A program made the translations under genes and the position numbers. A model generated the notes under the pieces. It did no database searches. It worked only from the letters and a program-made list of their open reading frames with translations, and was not told the DNA's origin. Below, piece by piece: positions 43,583 through 52,572 of a DNA stretch of 64,000 nucleotides (position 1 is its first letter; every line of letters begins with the position of its first letter). Source of the stretch: Lachnospira sp. UBA3790 (GTDB taxonomy: Bacteria; Bacillota; Clostridia; Lachnospirales; Lachnospiraceae); assembly GCA_002369135.1 (NCBI GenBank), contig DFEY01000001.1:62001-126000 (forward strand), in the 5' to 3' direction.

Positions 43583-44992
43583 ATGGTATTTAGTAGTTTA
43601 ATATTTCTAGTGATATTTTTGCCAATCACATTGTTGGTATATTATATTGCTCCAACTAAATTACGAAATCTATGGCTACTAATAGTCAGCCTGATCTTTT
43701 ACAGTTGGGGAGAGCCAGTATACATTTTGCTGATGCTTTTCTCCATACTACTAAACTATGTATCAGGCCTTCTAATTAGTCGGACAGATGAATCGAAAAC
43801 GGGTAAGCGCAAAGCCTTACTCGCTATTTCTGTTATCATCAATGTCGGACTTTTATTTGTGTTCAAATATGCTGACTTTACAATCGGCACTTACAACTTC
43901 ATCTTCGGCAAACACGTTCAACTACTTCACATCGCGCTTCCAATAGGAATTAGTTTCTACACATTCCAAGCGATGTCATATGTAATCGATGTTTACCGCA
44001 AGAAAGTACAGGGAAACAAAAACATCATCAACTTTGCAACATACATCACAATGTTCCCTCAGCTTATTGCCGGACCAATCGTCCGCTACAAAACAGTTGA
44101 AAAAGAACTAAGGGATAGAAAGTGTACAGTAGATGATTTCTATCAAGGCATTATCAGATTTACTATCGGTCTTGGTAAAAAAGTTTTGATTGCAAACAAT
44201 GTAGCGATCATCTTTAAAGAGATATCAGCTATGCCAAAAGAACAGCTATCAACATCTCTCAGCTGGTTAGCGATTTTGGCGTTTACGCTTCAAATATATT
44301 TTGACTTTTCAGGTTATTCGGATATGGCCATCGGTATGGGTCGTATGCTAGGTTTTCATTTCTTAGAAAACTTTGACTACCCATACGAATCAAAATCTAT
44401 CACAGAGTTTTGGCGCAGATGGCACATCTCACTTAGCACGTGGTTTAAAGAATATGTTTACATTCCACTTGGTGGAAATAGAAAAGGTGTCCCAAGACAA
44501 ATCTTTAATATCTTCATCGTTTGGTTGTTAACAGGATTTTGGCACGGCGCTTCATGGAACTTTGTTCTCTGGGGAGTTTACTACGCAGTCTTACTTATCA
44601 TTGAAAAATTATTCTTGCGTAAATTCCTAGACAAACTTCCATCTATAATAGGAAGAATTTACACAATAGCAGCATTCGTTTCTGGTTGGGCTATCTTTGT
44701 ACTAAGCGACCTAAAGCACAGAGGCGATTTCATAAAAGCATTATTCTTTAATGCACAAAAAGGTTTAGTAGATCATCACACAGCATATTTACTAATTAGT
44801 TTTGGGGCGCTACTAATAGTTGGAATAATAGGATCCACATCTATTCCAAAGAGAGTGGCAAACAAAGTGCTCGCAAAAAATGTAGCAGTAAAAAGTATCG
44901 TACAGATGTTGTTTGTAGTAGTGATACTAGCGCTTTCAATTGCGTTCATAGTATCAGATACTTATAACCCATTCTTGTACTTCAGATTCTAG
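43583..44992 (+). CDS. MBOAT-family O-acyltransferase (AlgI/DltB-like)
   Basis: This 469-aa membrane protein has about ten or more hydrophobic segments. MBOAT signatures are MFPQLIAGPIVRY, FDFSGYSDMAIGMGRMLGF, FWRRWHISLSTWFKEYVYIPLGG and GFWHGASWNFVLWG, where the last His is the proposed catalytic residue. It moves acetyl or other acyl groups across the membrane for an exported polymer. Absence of dltA, dltC or dltD makes D-alanylation unlikely. The DHHW-type partner follows 9 bases later. Confidence 0.92.
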   Translation: MVFSSLIFLVIFLPITLLVYYIAPTKLRNLWLLIVSLIFYSWGEPVYILLMLFSILLNYVSGLLISRTDESKTGKRKALLAISVIINVGLLFVFKYADFTIGTYNFIFGKHVQLLHIALPIGISFYTFQAMSYVIDVYRKKVQGNKNIINFATYITMFPQLIAGPIVRYKTVEKELRDRKCTVDDFYQGIIRFTIGLGKKVLIANNVAIIFKEISAMPKEQLSTSLSWLAILAFTLQIYFDFSGYSDMAIGMGRMLGFHFLENFDYPYESKSITEFWRRWHISLSTWFKEYVYIPLGGNRKGVPRQIFNIFIVWLLTGFWHGASWNFVLWGVYYAVLLIIEKLFLRKFLDKLPSIIGRIYTIAAFVSGWAIFVLSDLKHRGDFIKALFFNAQKGLVDHHTAYLLISFGALLIVGIIGSTSIPKRVANKVLAKNVAVKSIVQMLFVVVILALSIAFIVSDTYNPFLYFRF

Positions 44993-45001
44993 GAGCAGTA
45001 A

Positions 45002-46153
45002 ATGGAGAGAAAATGTAAGATTATTACAATTGCATTATTTATGATTATCCTATGTGGCGTAGGCCTATTTACTGTGCTAGGTGGTGGAAAGAAGTACTCT
45101 GTATTTGAAAAAAGAGAGTTAGCGCCTTTCCCAAAGACAAACGTAAAAACAATCACAAAGGGAAAATTCCAATCAGGATTAGATAATTTTTTAAATGACC
45201 ATGTGGTATTTAGAGACCAATGCATCTACACAACTACTATGGTTGATAAAATGATGGGCCAGGCAGAGAAGGCTGATGTGTACTTTGGAAAAGACGGCTA
45301 TTTGATTGAAAAGAGTATAAAAGCTACACATAAGAAAATAAAAGAAAATGTTGATTATCTCAGCACTTTTGTAAACATGGCGGCAGACAGTATGGGTAGT
45401 AAAAATGTGAAGGTTGTTTTGATTCCGAACAAAGAAAATGTTTTAACTGATAAGATGCCAAAGTATGCACCTGTATCTAATGACAATACAATAATGAAAA
45501 AAGAACTTTGGGAATCTTTGAAAGATAAAAATATGCTAGTTGATTTAACTAAGCCCCTACAAAAACATAAAGATGAATACATTTATTATAAGACGGATCA
45601 CCACTGGACAAGTCTTGGTGCTAAATATGGCTTCCAAGCAATGATGAAATCTTTAAAGCAGAAGATACACAAGAGAACGCCAAAGGTTGTGACAGATCAA
45701 TTTCTTGGAACAACCTATAATAAGATCCACTATGCAACACAAAAAGATATAATAACAAGATATGACGAAGATGAAGGATTACCAAAGGATACTTGTGGAG
45801 TTGATACAGAAACTACTGGCGAGAAAAGAGAACTTAAAGATATCTATGATAAGGGTGCTCTAAAGAGAGAAGACAAATATGAATATTTTATGGGTGGAAA
45901 TTATGGTATAGCATCTATTCATTCACACAACACAACAAATGGGAAGACTTTAGTTTTAATTAAAGATTCATTTGCAAATTGTATGGTTCCATTTCTAACA
46001 GACAACTATGAAGAGATTATAATGATTGATCCAAGATACTTGGGCGGTAGCATAATGGAGGCGTTAAGTAATGTTGAAAAAATAGATACAATGATAGTAT
46101 TATTTAACGAAGAAAAATTTATGAATAACACAGACTTATGGACATTAGGATAG
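45002..46153 (+). CDS. DHHW/AlgX-like exported acetyltransferase partner
   Basis: This 383-aa protein has an N-terminal membrane segment (about 7-27). An AlgX/AlgJ-like SGNH domain follows: YYKTDHHWTSLGAKYG (Asp-His motif, near residues 200-205) and VLIKDSFANCMVPFL (Ser nucleophile). It is expected to receive the acyl group from MBOAT and transfer it to a glycan outside the cell. AGGAGCAG gives the ribosome binding site. It is the last gene of this locus; hipBA control sites start just behind it. Confidence 0.85.
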   Translation: MERKCKIITIALFMIILCGVGLFTVLGGGKKYSVFEKRELAPFPKTNVKTITKGKFQSGLDNFLNDHVVFRDQCIYTTTMVDKMMGQAEKADVYFGKDGYLIEKSIKATHKKIKENVDYLSTFVNMAADSMGSKNVKVVLIPNKENVLTDKMPKYAPVSNDNTIMKKELWESLKDKNMLVDLTKPLQKHKDEYIYYKTDHHWTSLGAKYGFQAMMKSLKQKIHKRTPKVVTDQFLGTTYNKIHYATQKDIITRYDEDEGLPKDTCGVDTETTGEKRELKDIYDKGALKREDKYEYFMGGNYGIASIHSHNTTNGKTLVLIKDSFANCMVPFLTDNYEEIIMIDPRYLGGSIMEALSNVEKIDTMIVLFNEEKFMNNTDLWTLG

Positions 46154-46170
46154 AAAAACACAGGAAATAG

Positions 46171-46264
46171 TTGACTTCGCCGTACGGCTCATTATATACT
46201 ATTAATGTATAAAATAGCCGTACGGCTTATTTTTTATAAACATCCAAATATTTCGCCGTACGGC
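46171..46264 (+). promoter_or_regulatory. hipBA promoter with three equally spaced GCCGTACGGC operators
   Basis: A promoter TTGACT (46171-46176), 18 bp and TATACT (46195-46200) has the palindrome GCCGTACGGC (46179-46188) in its spacer. Identical palindromes lie at 46217-46226 and 46255-46264, so the starts are exactly 38 bp apart each time. This suggests cooperative autorepression by HipB. Confidence 0.75.
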
Positions 46265-46302
46265 TAAATATACATTTATTAAAGTGTATACGGGAGAGAC
46301 TT

Positions 46303-46515
46303 ATGAAAGCAAATAGTGCTAGCACATTAGGAGAGGCTATTAAAAAGAGAAGAAAAGAACTTGGACTAAAACAAAAAGATGTGGCAGATGCTACTGGTTT
46401 CAGTGTAAGTTTTATTTCAGATTTAGAAAATGGTAAACCTACAGCAGAACTTGGAAAATCCTTACATATAATAAATATGTTAGGCATGGACATCAATGTA
46501 GATGCAAGGGAGTAG
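46303..46515 (+). CDS. hipB: HipB-type XRE antitoxin/repressor
   Basis: This 70-aa protein consists of a helix-turn-helix domain (LGEAIKKRRKELGLKQKDVADA, TGFSVSFISDLENGK), like HipB but shorter. It should bind the three palindromes upstream and neutralise HipA. GGGAGAG is the ribosome binding site. The hipA GTG start lies 4 bases after its stop. Confidence 0.88.
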   Translation: MKANSASTLGEAIKKRRKELGLKQKDVADATGFSVSFISDLENGKPTAELGKSLHIINMLGMDINVDARE

Positions 46516-46518
46516 AGA

Positions 46519-47778
46519 GTGATTAACCTAAAAGTAATGATTCAAATTAATGGAGAAGAAGTGTTGGCCGGAACTATTCAGGGCAAGTCTAATAATGATG
46601 CTTTTTTTAAATATGATGAAGATTATATCAGTAAATTTCCTGCCATTTCTATTAGTTTGCCCACAGATCAAAAAACTTTTAACGTTAATCAGACTAGAAA
46701 CTTCTTTGAAGGACTATTGCCTGAAGGTTTCACAAAGAGAAGTGTAGCAAGAAATATAAAAGTGGATGAAGATGATTATTTGTCCATACTTTCTGTCCTC
46801 GGCAAAGAATGTATAGGAGCAATAAGAATAATAAGCGAAGACGAGGATATTAAAAGTAGTTATAAAGAAATTACTTTGGACGAAATGAAAGCTTTGGCTG
46901 AAGAAGGAGCAACTAAGTCTTCTAAGATAGTGACAGAGGCACACCTTTCTCTTACTGGCGCCACAGGCAAAGTAGGACTATATTTCCATCATAACAAATG
47001 GTATTTGCCAAAGGGACTAAATCCTAGTACCCATATAGTAAAACAAAGTCATGTGAGATTGGATGACATAGTAATAAATGAAAGACTCTGCATGATGACA
47101 GCCCAGAAACTGGGAATAGATGTTCCTGAGAATTTTGTTATAGATACAGGCAGCAAAACGGATGATAGAATTTTGTATGCAACTAAAAGATATGACCGAG
47201 AGATAGATGAAAGAGATAAAAGAAAGATGCCTATTCCCAAAAGGATTCATCAAGAAGATTTTGCACAAGCCCTAGGTATTGGTGCAGTAGATAAGTATGA
47301 AATAGAGAATGATAATTATATTGAAAGAATATTTAAACTAATTAGCCAAAATTTTAAAAATCCGATTGAGGCACAGAGAAATCTATGGAAGAGAATAGTG
47401 TTTAACTATCTGATAGGAAATACAGATGGGCATATTAAAAATATTTCTTTAATATATTCAAAAGATTTAAAGACTATTTCTTTGGCGCCGGCGTATGATA
47501 TTGTGAGTACGGATGTGTATGATGAATATACTATGATGGCATTTAATATAGGTGGCGCAAAAGACATAACAAAGATTAAAAGAAAATCTTTTGAGCAGGC
47601 CGCCAAAGATGCGACAATAGGCTCTGGTATTGCAATGGAAATGCTAGATGAAATGTGTGAATCATTTCCTAAGGCGCTTCGGGAAGCAGCTAAAGAACTA
47701 AAGGATGAAGGCTTTGAGAATGCCGCAAAAATAAGCAGAAAGATATTAAACAAGAAAAGATATACAATAGGGAAATAG
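46519..47778 (+). CDS. hipA: HipA-type serine/threonine kinase toxin
   Basis: This 419-aa protein has a HipA N-terminal domain (FFEGLLPEGFTKRSVARN), a Gly-rich loop region SLTGATGKVGLY, a LPKGLNPSTHIVKQ ATP region and the catalytic motif LIGNTDGHIKNISL (about 299-312), with a further metal-binding APAYDIVST. It would phosphorylate a glutamyl-tRNA synthetase-like target if it follows HipA. It starts with GTG, supported by AAGGGA 7 bases upstream. guaA follows 12 bases later without a visible promoter, so its expression may depend on this unit. Confidence 0.9.
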   Translation: MINLKVMIQINGEEVLAGTIQGKSNNDAFFKYDEDYISKFPAISISLPTDQKTFNVNQTRNFFEGLLPEGFTKRSVARNIKVDEDDYLSILSVLGKECIGAIRIISEDEDIKSSYKEITLDEMKALAEEGATKSSKIVTEAHLSLTGATGKVGLYFHHNKWYLPKGLNPSTHIVKQSHVRLDDIVINERLCMMTAQKLGIDVPENFVIDTGSKTDDRILYATKRYDREIDERDKRKMPIPKRIHQEDFAQALGIGAVDKYEIENDNYIERIFKLISQNFKNPIEAQRNLWKRIVFNYLIGNTDGHIKNISLIYSKDLKTISLAPAYDIVSTDVYDEYTMMAFNIGGAKDITKIKRKSFEQAAKDATIGSGIAMEMLDEMCESFPKALREAAKELKDEGFENAAKISRKILNKKRYTIGK

Positions 47779-47790
47779 AGAGGATATAGA

Positions 47791-49362
47791 ATGAGAGAAA
47801 CAGTAGTAGTAATTGATTTTGGTGGACAATATAACCAGCTTGTGGCGCGTCGTGTGCGTGAGGCTGGCGTTTATTGTGAAATCTATTCTTACAAAACAGA
47901 TATCGAAAGGATTAAGGAGATGAATCCAAAGGGAATCATTTTAACTGGCGGACCAAACAGCTGCTACGAAGATGATTCGCCTACCTACACAAAAGAACTC
48001 TTTGAACTAGGGATTCCAGTGCTAGGTCTTTGCTACGGTGCACAACTTATGCAGCATATACTAGGTGGAACTGTAGAAAAGGCTCCAGTACGTGAATATG
48101 GAAAGACTGAAACTTTTTTTAATAACAGTTCAAAATTATTCACCGACATACCTGAAAAATCAGTGACATGGATGAGTCACTTTGACTACATAAAAGAAGC
48201 AGCGCCTGGATTTAAGGTGATTGCACATACTAAGGATTGCCCAGTGGCAGCAGCAGAGGATGAGGAAAAGAAACTTTATGCTATCCAGTTCCATCCAGAA
48301 GTTTTACACACACAGTATGGTAAAGAAATATTAAGTAACTACGTATATAATGTATGTGAGTGTAAAGGTGATTGGAAGATGGATACTTTTGTGGAAGAAT
48401 CCATTAAGGCTATCCGCGACAAAGTAGGAGATGGAAAAGTTTTACTTGCCCTATCAGGTGGTGTGGATTCATCGGTAGCGGCAGGACTTCTTTCAAAAGC
48501 GATTGGAAAGCAACTTACTTGCGTGTTTGTAGATCACGGGCTCTTAAGAAAGAACGAAGGCGACGAAGTAGAAGAAATCTTTGGACCAAATGGCAATTAT
48601 GATCTTAACTTCATCCGTGTGAATGCACAGCAAAGATATTATGACAAACTAAGTGGTGTAAGCGAGCCGGAAAATAAAAGAAAAATTATTGGCGAAGAAT
48701 TCATCAGAGTATTTGAAGAGGAAGCAAACAAGATTGGTGCTGTAGATTTCCTAGCACAGGGGACAATCTATCCGGATGTGGTAGAGAGCGGCTTGGGAGG
48801 AGAGTCAGCGGTTATCAAATCTCACCACAATGTGGGAGGACTTCCGGACACAGTAGATTTCAAAGATATAATCGAACCACTAAGAGATTTATTTAAAGAT
48901 GAAGTACGTAAAGCTGGACTAGAACTTGGACTTCCAGAGTATCTAGTTTTCAGACAACCATTCCCAGGACCAGGTCTAGGCGTTCGTATAGTAGGAGAGA
49001 TAACGGAAGATAAAGTTCGCATAGTACAAGATGCAGACTTTATATATAGAGAAGAAGTGGACAATGCACTTAAAGCATACAAGGAAGAAAATGGCAAAGA
49101 TGCAGACTGGAAACCAGATCAGTACTTTGCAGCGCTCACAAATATGCAGTCAGTTGGTGTAATGGGAGATGAGCGTACATATGACTTTGCAGTGTGCCTT
49201 CGTGCAGTAAAGACTATAGACTTTATGACAGCTGAATCTTCAGAGATTCCATATGGTATTTTAAATAAAGTAATGACACGAATTATAAATGGGGTAAAAG
49301 GTGTGAACAGAGTAATGTATGATCTCACATCGAAACCACCCGGAACTATAGAAATTGAATAA
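47791..49362 (+). CDS. guaA: GMP synthase (glutamine-hydrolysing), two-domain
   Basis: This 523-aa enzyme converts XMP to GMP. It has a class I glutaminase domain (VLGLCYGAQLMQHILGG with Cys, IQFHPEV with His). The ATP pyrophosphatase domain has LALSGGVDSSVAAGLL, the LRKNEGDEVEEIF region, RQPFPGPGLGVRI and the C-terminal dimerisation domain ending PPGTIEIE. The length is normal. No purine riboswitch fits into the 12 bases between hipA and this gene. A second glutaminase-less copy is at 62776. Confidence 0.97.
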   Translation: MRETVVVIDFGGQYNQLVARRVREAGVYCEIYSYKTDIERIKEMNPKGIILTGGPNSCYEDDSPTYTKELFELGIPVLGLCYGAQLMQHILGGTVEKAPVREYGKTETFFNNSSKLFTDIPEKSVTWMSHFDYIKEAAPGFKVIAHTKDCPVAAAEDEEKKLYAIQFHPEVLHTQYGKEILSNYVYNVCECKGDWKMDTFVEESIKAIRDKVGDGKVLLALSGGVDSSVAAGLLSKAIGKQLTCVFVDHGLLRKNEGDEVEEIFGPNGNYDLNFIRVNAQQRYYDKLSGVSEPENKRKIIGEEFIRVFEEEANKIGAVDFLAQGTIYPDVVESGLGGESAVIKSHHNVGGLPDTVDFKDIIEPLRDLFKDEVRKAGLELGLPEYLVFRQPFPGPGLGVRIVGEITEDKVRIVQDADFIYREEVDNALKAYKEENGKDADWKPDQYFAALTNMQSVGVMGDERTYDFAVCLRAVKTIDFMTAESSEIPYGILNKVMTRIINGVKGVNRVMYDLTSKPPGTIEIE

Positions 49363-49469
49363 GATTAGTGAGATTATATCTGTTTGGAATTACCAAAATA
49401 CGATAGGATAAAAATAATAAAAAATTTCTACATTTAGTAGGAAAATACGGATTGTTTAGGGGAAACATT

Positions 49470-50792
49470 ATGACGAGCAAAAAGAATATACGATTCTTCC
49501 CAGTGTTTATGGGAGCTACTGTGGGAGTAATACTTGAGATTATAGGGTTGCTTATAGATGAGATAGTGGTAGGCAACCTTTCTAATGATGCAGCTTTTGC
49601 GTCGGTCAATCTTATTGAGCCATACACATATTTGGAAATATTTTTGGCTTATCTTGTTGGTGTCGGTGGTGCTGCGCTTATTGTAAGAGCCCACGGCGCC
49701 GGTGATAAAAAAAGAATGAGTCAAATTTTTAGTCAAACAATTATTATGTGCACAATAGTTGGATTTGCGTTAACTGCCATATATGTAATATTTACACCTC
49801 AACTGGTACATGTGGTGGCGGACAAACCTGAGGTATATAAGTACTCACTTGAGTATTTTAATGTAATGCGTTTTTATCCCCTATTGGATATGTTTGATAC
49901 ATTTATATTTACATATGTATTGTACCGTGGCGGATATGTACAGTTCTATACTTCGATGGTGGCCCGTGTTGTGATTAATGCAGGACTTTCATGGTATCTC
50001 GGTATGGAAATGGGAGTTACTGGTATTGCTTTGGCATCAGTTATATCAATTGGTGTTGCATTACTAATTAAGTTAACATTCCTATTGACTAAAAAGCATG
50101 GAATTAAGATGACACGATATCTCAACTTCCGCGACGCTTTCGAAATCGCCAAACTTGGTTTTGCGGAAAGTGCGCTTACTGCCTTTATATTAGTTTTAGA
50201 AGTATCTATTAATAGATTTACTCTAACAAAGTATGGCAAGTTAGGAGTTGCGGCTGTGGCGATAGTAATCGATATATTTGAGTTCGTGCTATATTTGAGC
50301 GAGGGTATAAGTGAATATGAAACGGTAGCGATAAACGATAGTATAGGTAAGAATAGTAAAGATAGTATGGACCACGGTATCAAGACTGCTAAGAGGGCAG
50401 TTTTGATAGAAGGTATCGTGTTAAGTGCTATTATAATGCTAACGGCCAGTGTTATCCCAGGAGCGATGGATATAGATGATCCTAAGACAGCAGAGCAGGC
50501 GACCATTATGTTAATGATTTTTGCACCTGGAGCATTATTCATTTGCCTATCGAGAGTTACAGCGATCTTCTATCAATATACATTAAGAAAGAGAAGAACA
50601 CTAATGTTATTCGGTATGTCCGTAGCAGTATGTCCTTCATTATTAGGAATACTGTTGGGACAAATTTCCTTAGAGGGAATAGCGCTAGGCGTAGGTTTAG
50701 GACCTGCGGTGGCAATCGCTTTAATGTACATATACGTACATTTTATTAGAAAAGAAAAGTTATTCGATTATTCAATACTGAAAATTGGATGA
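49470..50792 (+). CDS. MATE-family transporter 1
   Basis: This 440-aa membrane protein has about 12 hydrophobic segments and MATE-like repeats (ATVGVILEIIGLLIDEIVVG; EYFNVMRFYPLLDMFDTF). The start at 49470 has AGGGGA 6 bases upstream; a TTG at 49452 is rejected. It is the first gene of the operon with the MATE-ATPase fusion, PP2C phosphatase and STAS protein. The substrate is unknown. Confidence 0.85.
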   Translation: MTSKKNIRFFPVFMGATVGVILEIIGLLIDEIVVGNLSNDAAFASVNLIEPYTYLEIFLAYLVGVGGAALIVRAHGAGDKKRMSQIFSQTIIMCTIVGFALTAIYVIFTPQLVHVVADKPEVYKYSLEYFNVMRFYPLLDMFDTFIFTYVLYRGGYVQFYTSMVARVVINAGLSWYLGMEMGVTGIALASVISIGVALLIKLTFLLTKKHGIKMTRYLNFRDAFEIAKLGFAESALTAFILVLEVSINRFTLTKYGKLGVAAVAIVIDIFEFVLYLSEGISEYETVAINDSIGKNSKDSMDHGIKTAKRAVLIEGIVLSAIIMLTASVIPGAMDIDDPKTAEQATIMLMIFAPGALFICLSRVTAIFYQYTLRKRRTLMLFGMSVAVCPSLLGILLGQISLEGIALGVGLGPAVAIALMYIYVHFIRKEKLFDYSILKIG

Positions 50793-50816
50793 TATTTTAA
50801 AAGGAGCATATATTTA

Positions 50817-52556
50817 ATGAGCTTGATAAAGAGGCATCAACCTACATTAATGTCAAAAAAATATTATTCTATGTTGTTAGGTGGAACACTTACTATGATG
50901 ATGTCATCACTGATGGTGATGTCTGATTCATTGATAGCTGGTGGCGTTATAGGCGCTGATGCTGTGGCAGGTGTTACACTGGTGACGCCACTACATTCAT
51001 TTGCAGTGTTTTTAGGAACACTTTTTTCTCTTGGAATTCCTATTTTATATTCCAAAGCTATGGGAGGATTCGACAAAAAAGGTGCTGACAGAGTATTTGG
51101 ATTCGGAATATTTATGACAATTACCGTAGGCATCATTATGTTCGTGGCTATATTTTTCTTTGGGGACTTATATTTACAAAGCAGTTCTCCCGGCAAAGAA
51201 GTTTTAGCGTATGCAAAGAATTATCTCTTTTGGATGCGCTGTACCATTCTTGTTATGCCATTTCAAATGCTATTAAGCGAGGTGGTGCATGGCGACGGAG
51301 ACGAATTGATTTCCACTATTGCTAATATGGTACAGGGCTTGGGGAATATAGTTTTTTCTATCGTTTTGAGTCACTTCATTGGAATGAAGGGAATAGGTTT
51401 TGCATCATTTAGTTTCCATATAATATCTATGCTTATTTTGCTAATCCACTTTGGACGCAAAAGAAATTCGCTACGTTGGAACTTATATTTTTCTTTTGGG
51501 CTTCTTAAAAAAGTTGTCAGATATAGCATGATAGATTCCAGTTCGTTTTTGTATATATCCATATTGACAGCTACATTTAATGCTTTTATAAGCCATCAGT
51601 ATGGTTCTAAATATTTAATATTGGCATCTGTCATTTCTCTGTGTCGTGAAGGACAGTTGATGTTCGACGGAATAGGAGAGGCAGTATGTCCAATATTTGG
51701 AGTGTATGTGGGAGAAAAAAATCACAAAGGACTTCGTACAAGTTACGCTTTAGCTAATCGTACGGCTATTGTAGAGGGGGTTATAGTTACTGTTGCTTTA
51801 TTAATTATAGCTCCATTTGCTCCTGGATTCTTACATGTGACAGACCCTGGATTAGCTCACTGGGTAGTAATTGGCGTACGACTAACAGCCATTGGCTCAA
51901 CATTTACTAGTCTATTGTACTTGATAACTTCCTATTATTTGACAATCGATCAAATTAAAATCGGAGTAATAGTATGCGCTATGAGAGATGTTGTTTTTAG
52001 CGTACTCTTGGGTGTGACTTTTGGCACAATCTTTGGAGAGTCAGGAATGTTTGCAGGTCTAGGAATAGCGCCGGCAGTAGCATTTGGCCTATGTATGTTG
52101 GTGATTAGAATACGTTATGGCAAAGCTGATTGTCCGTTACTTTTATCTAAAGTACCAGGACATAAGAATATAACAAATTTTGAGATATCGGTAGAGCCTA
52201 AAAAGATTATTAGTCTTCAGCAGGAGGTTGGAAGTCTGCTAGAGAATAACAACGTGGACCAGTTAAGCGTTAACAAGGTTAAGTTACTTATAGAAGAGTT
52301 GTATATGCTTATTTGGGAAAAGAATGAAGAAAAATCCGTACTAGGTGAAATGACTATTTATATAGACCCAGATCAAATAAGAATTATTAGTAAAGATAAT
52401 GGAGTTTTATTTGATATATCTGAGGAAGATGTAGACGTAACTTCAATCACTTCATATCTGGTTTCTGCTTATATGGAGAAATTAGGTGAGAACCGACAAT
52501 ATTTGACCACAATGAGTTTTAATAGAAGTGCCTTTGTTATAAAGACACAATCCTAA
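50817..52556 (+). CDS. MATE-family transporter 2 with C-terminal anti-sigma-like HATPase domain
   Basis: This 579-aa protein has an N-terminal MATE domain (about 1-440: LMVMSDSLIAGGVIGADAVAG; GDGDELISTIANMVQG). A soluble domain (about 450-579) resembles SpoIIAB/RsbW-type histidine-kinase-like ATPases: the helix KLLIEELYMLIWEKN at the N box and SKDNGVLFDIS at the G1 box. The usual N-box Asn and the GLGL-type G2 segment appear replaced, so kinase activity is doubtful and a sensing or sequestering role is possible. AAAGGAGC precedes the ATG. The downstream PP2C and STAS genes complete a partner-switching set. Confidence 0.82.
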   Translation: MSLIKRHQPTLMSKKYYSMLLGGTLTMMMSSLMVMSDSLIAGGVIGADAVAGVTLVTPLHSFAVFLGTLFSLGIPILYSKAMGGFDKKGADRVFGFGIFMTITVGIIMFVAIFFFGDLYLQSSSPGKEVLAYAKNYLFWMRCTILVMPFQMLLSEVVHGDGDELISTIANMVQGLGNIVFSIVLSHFIGMKGIGFASFSFHIISMLILLIHFGRKRNSLRWNLYFSFGLLKKVVRYSMIDSSSFLYISILTATFNAFISHQYGSKYLILASVISLCREGQLMFDGIGEAVCPIFGVYVGEKNHKGLRTSYALANRTAIVEGVIVTVALLIIAPFAPGFLHVTDPGLAHWVVIGVRLTAIGSTFTSLLYLITSYYLTIDQIKIGVIVCAMRDVVFSVLLGVTFGTIFGESGMFAGLGIAPAVAFGLCMLVIRIRYGKADCPLLLSKVPGHKNITNFEISVEPKKIISLQQEVGSLLENNNVDQLSVNKVKLLIEELYMLIWEKNEEKSVLGEMTIYIDPDQIRIISKDNGVLFDISEEDVDVTSITSYLVSAYMEKLGENRQYLTTMSFNRSAFVIKTQS

Positions 52557-52572
52557 GGAAGGAGTATGAGGT

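Noticed and set aside
47700..47791. Purine riboswitch ahead of guaA
   Set aside because: Only 12 bases separate hipA and guaA, and no purine aptamer core was recognised in the end of hipA. The 14-base gap before the second GMP synthase is also too short.
49946..50542. 198-codon minus-strand frame opposite MATE transporter 1
   Set aside because: Hydrophobic mirror of a membrane protein gene; the plus-strand MATE frame is supported by motifs and operon position.
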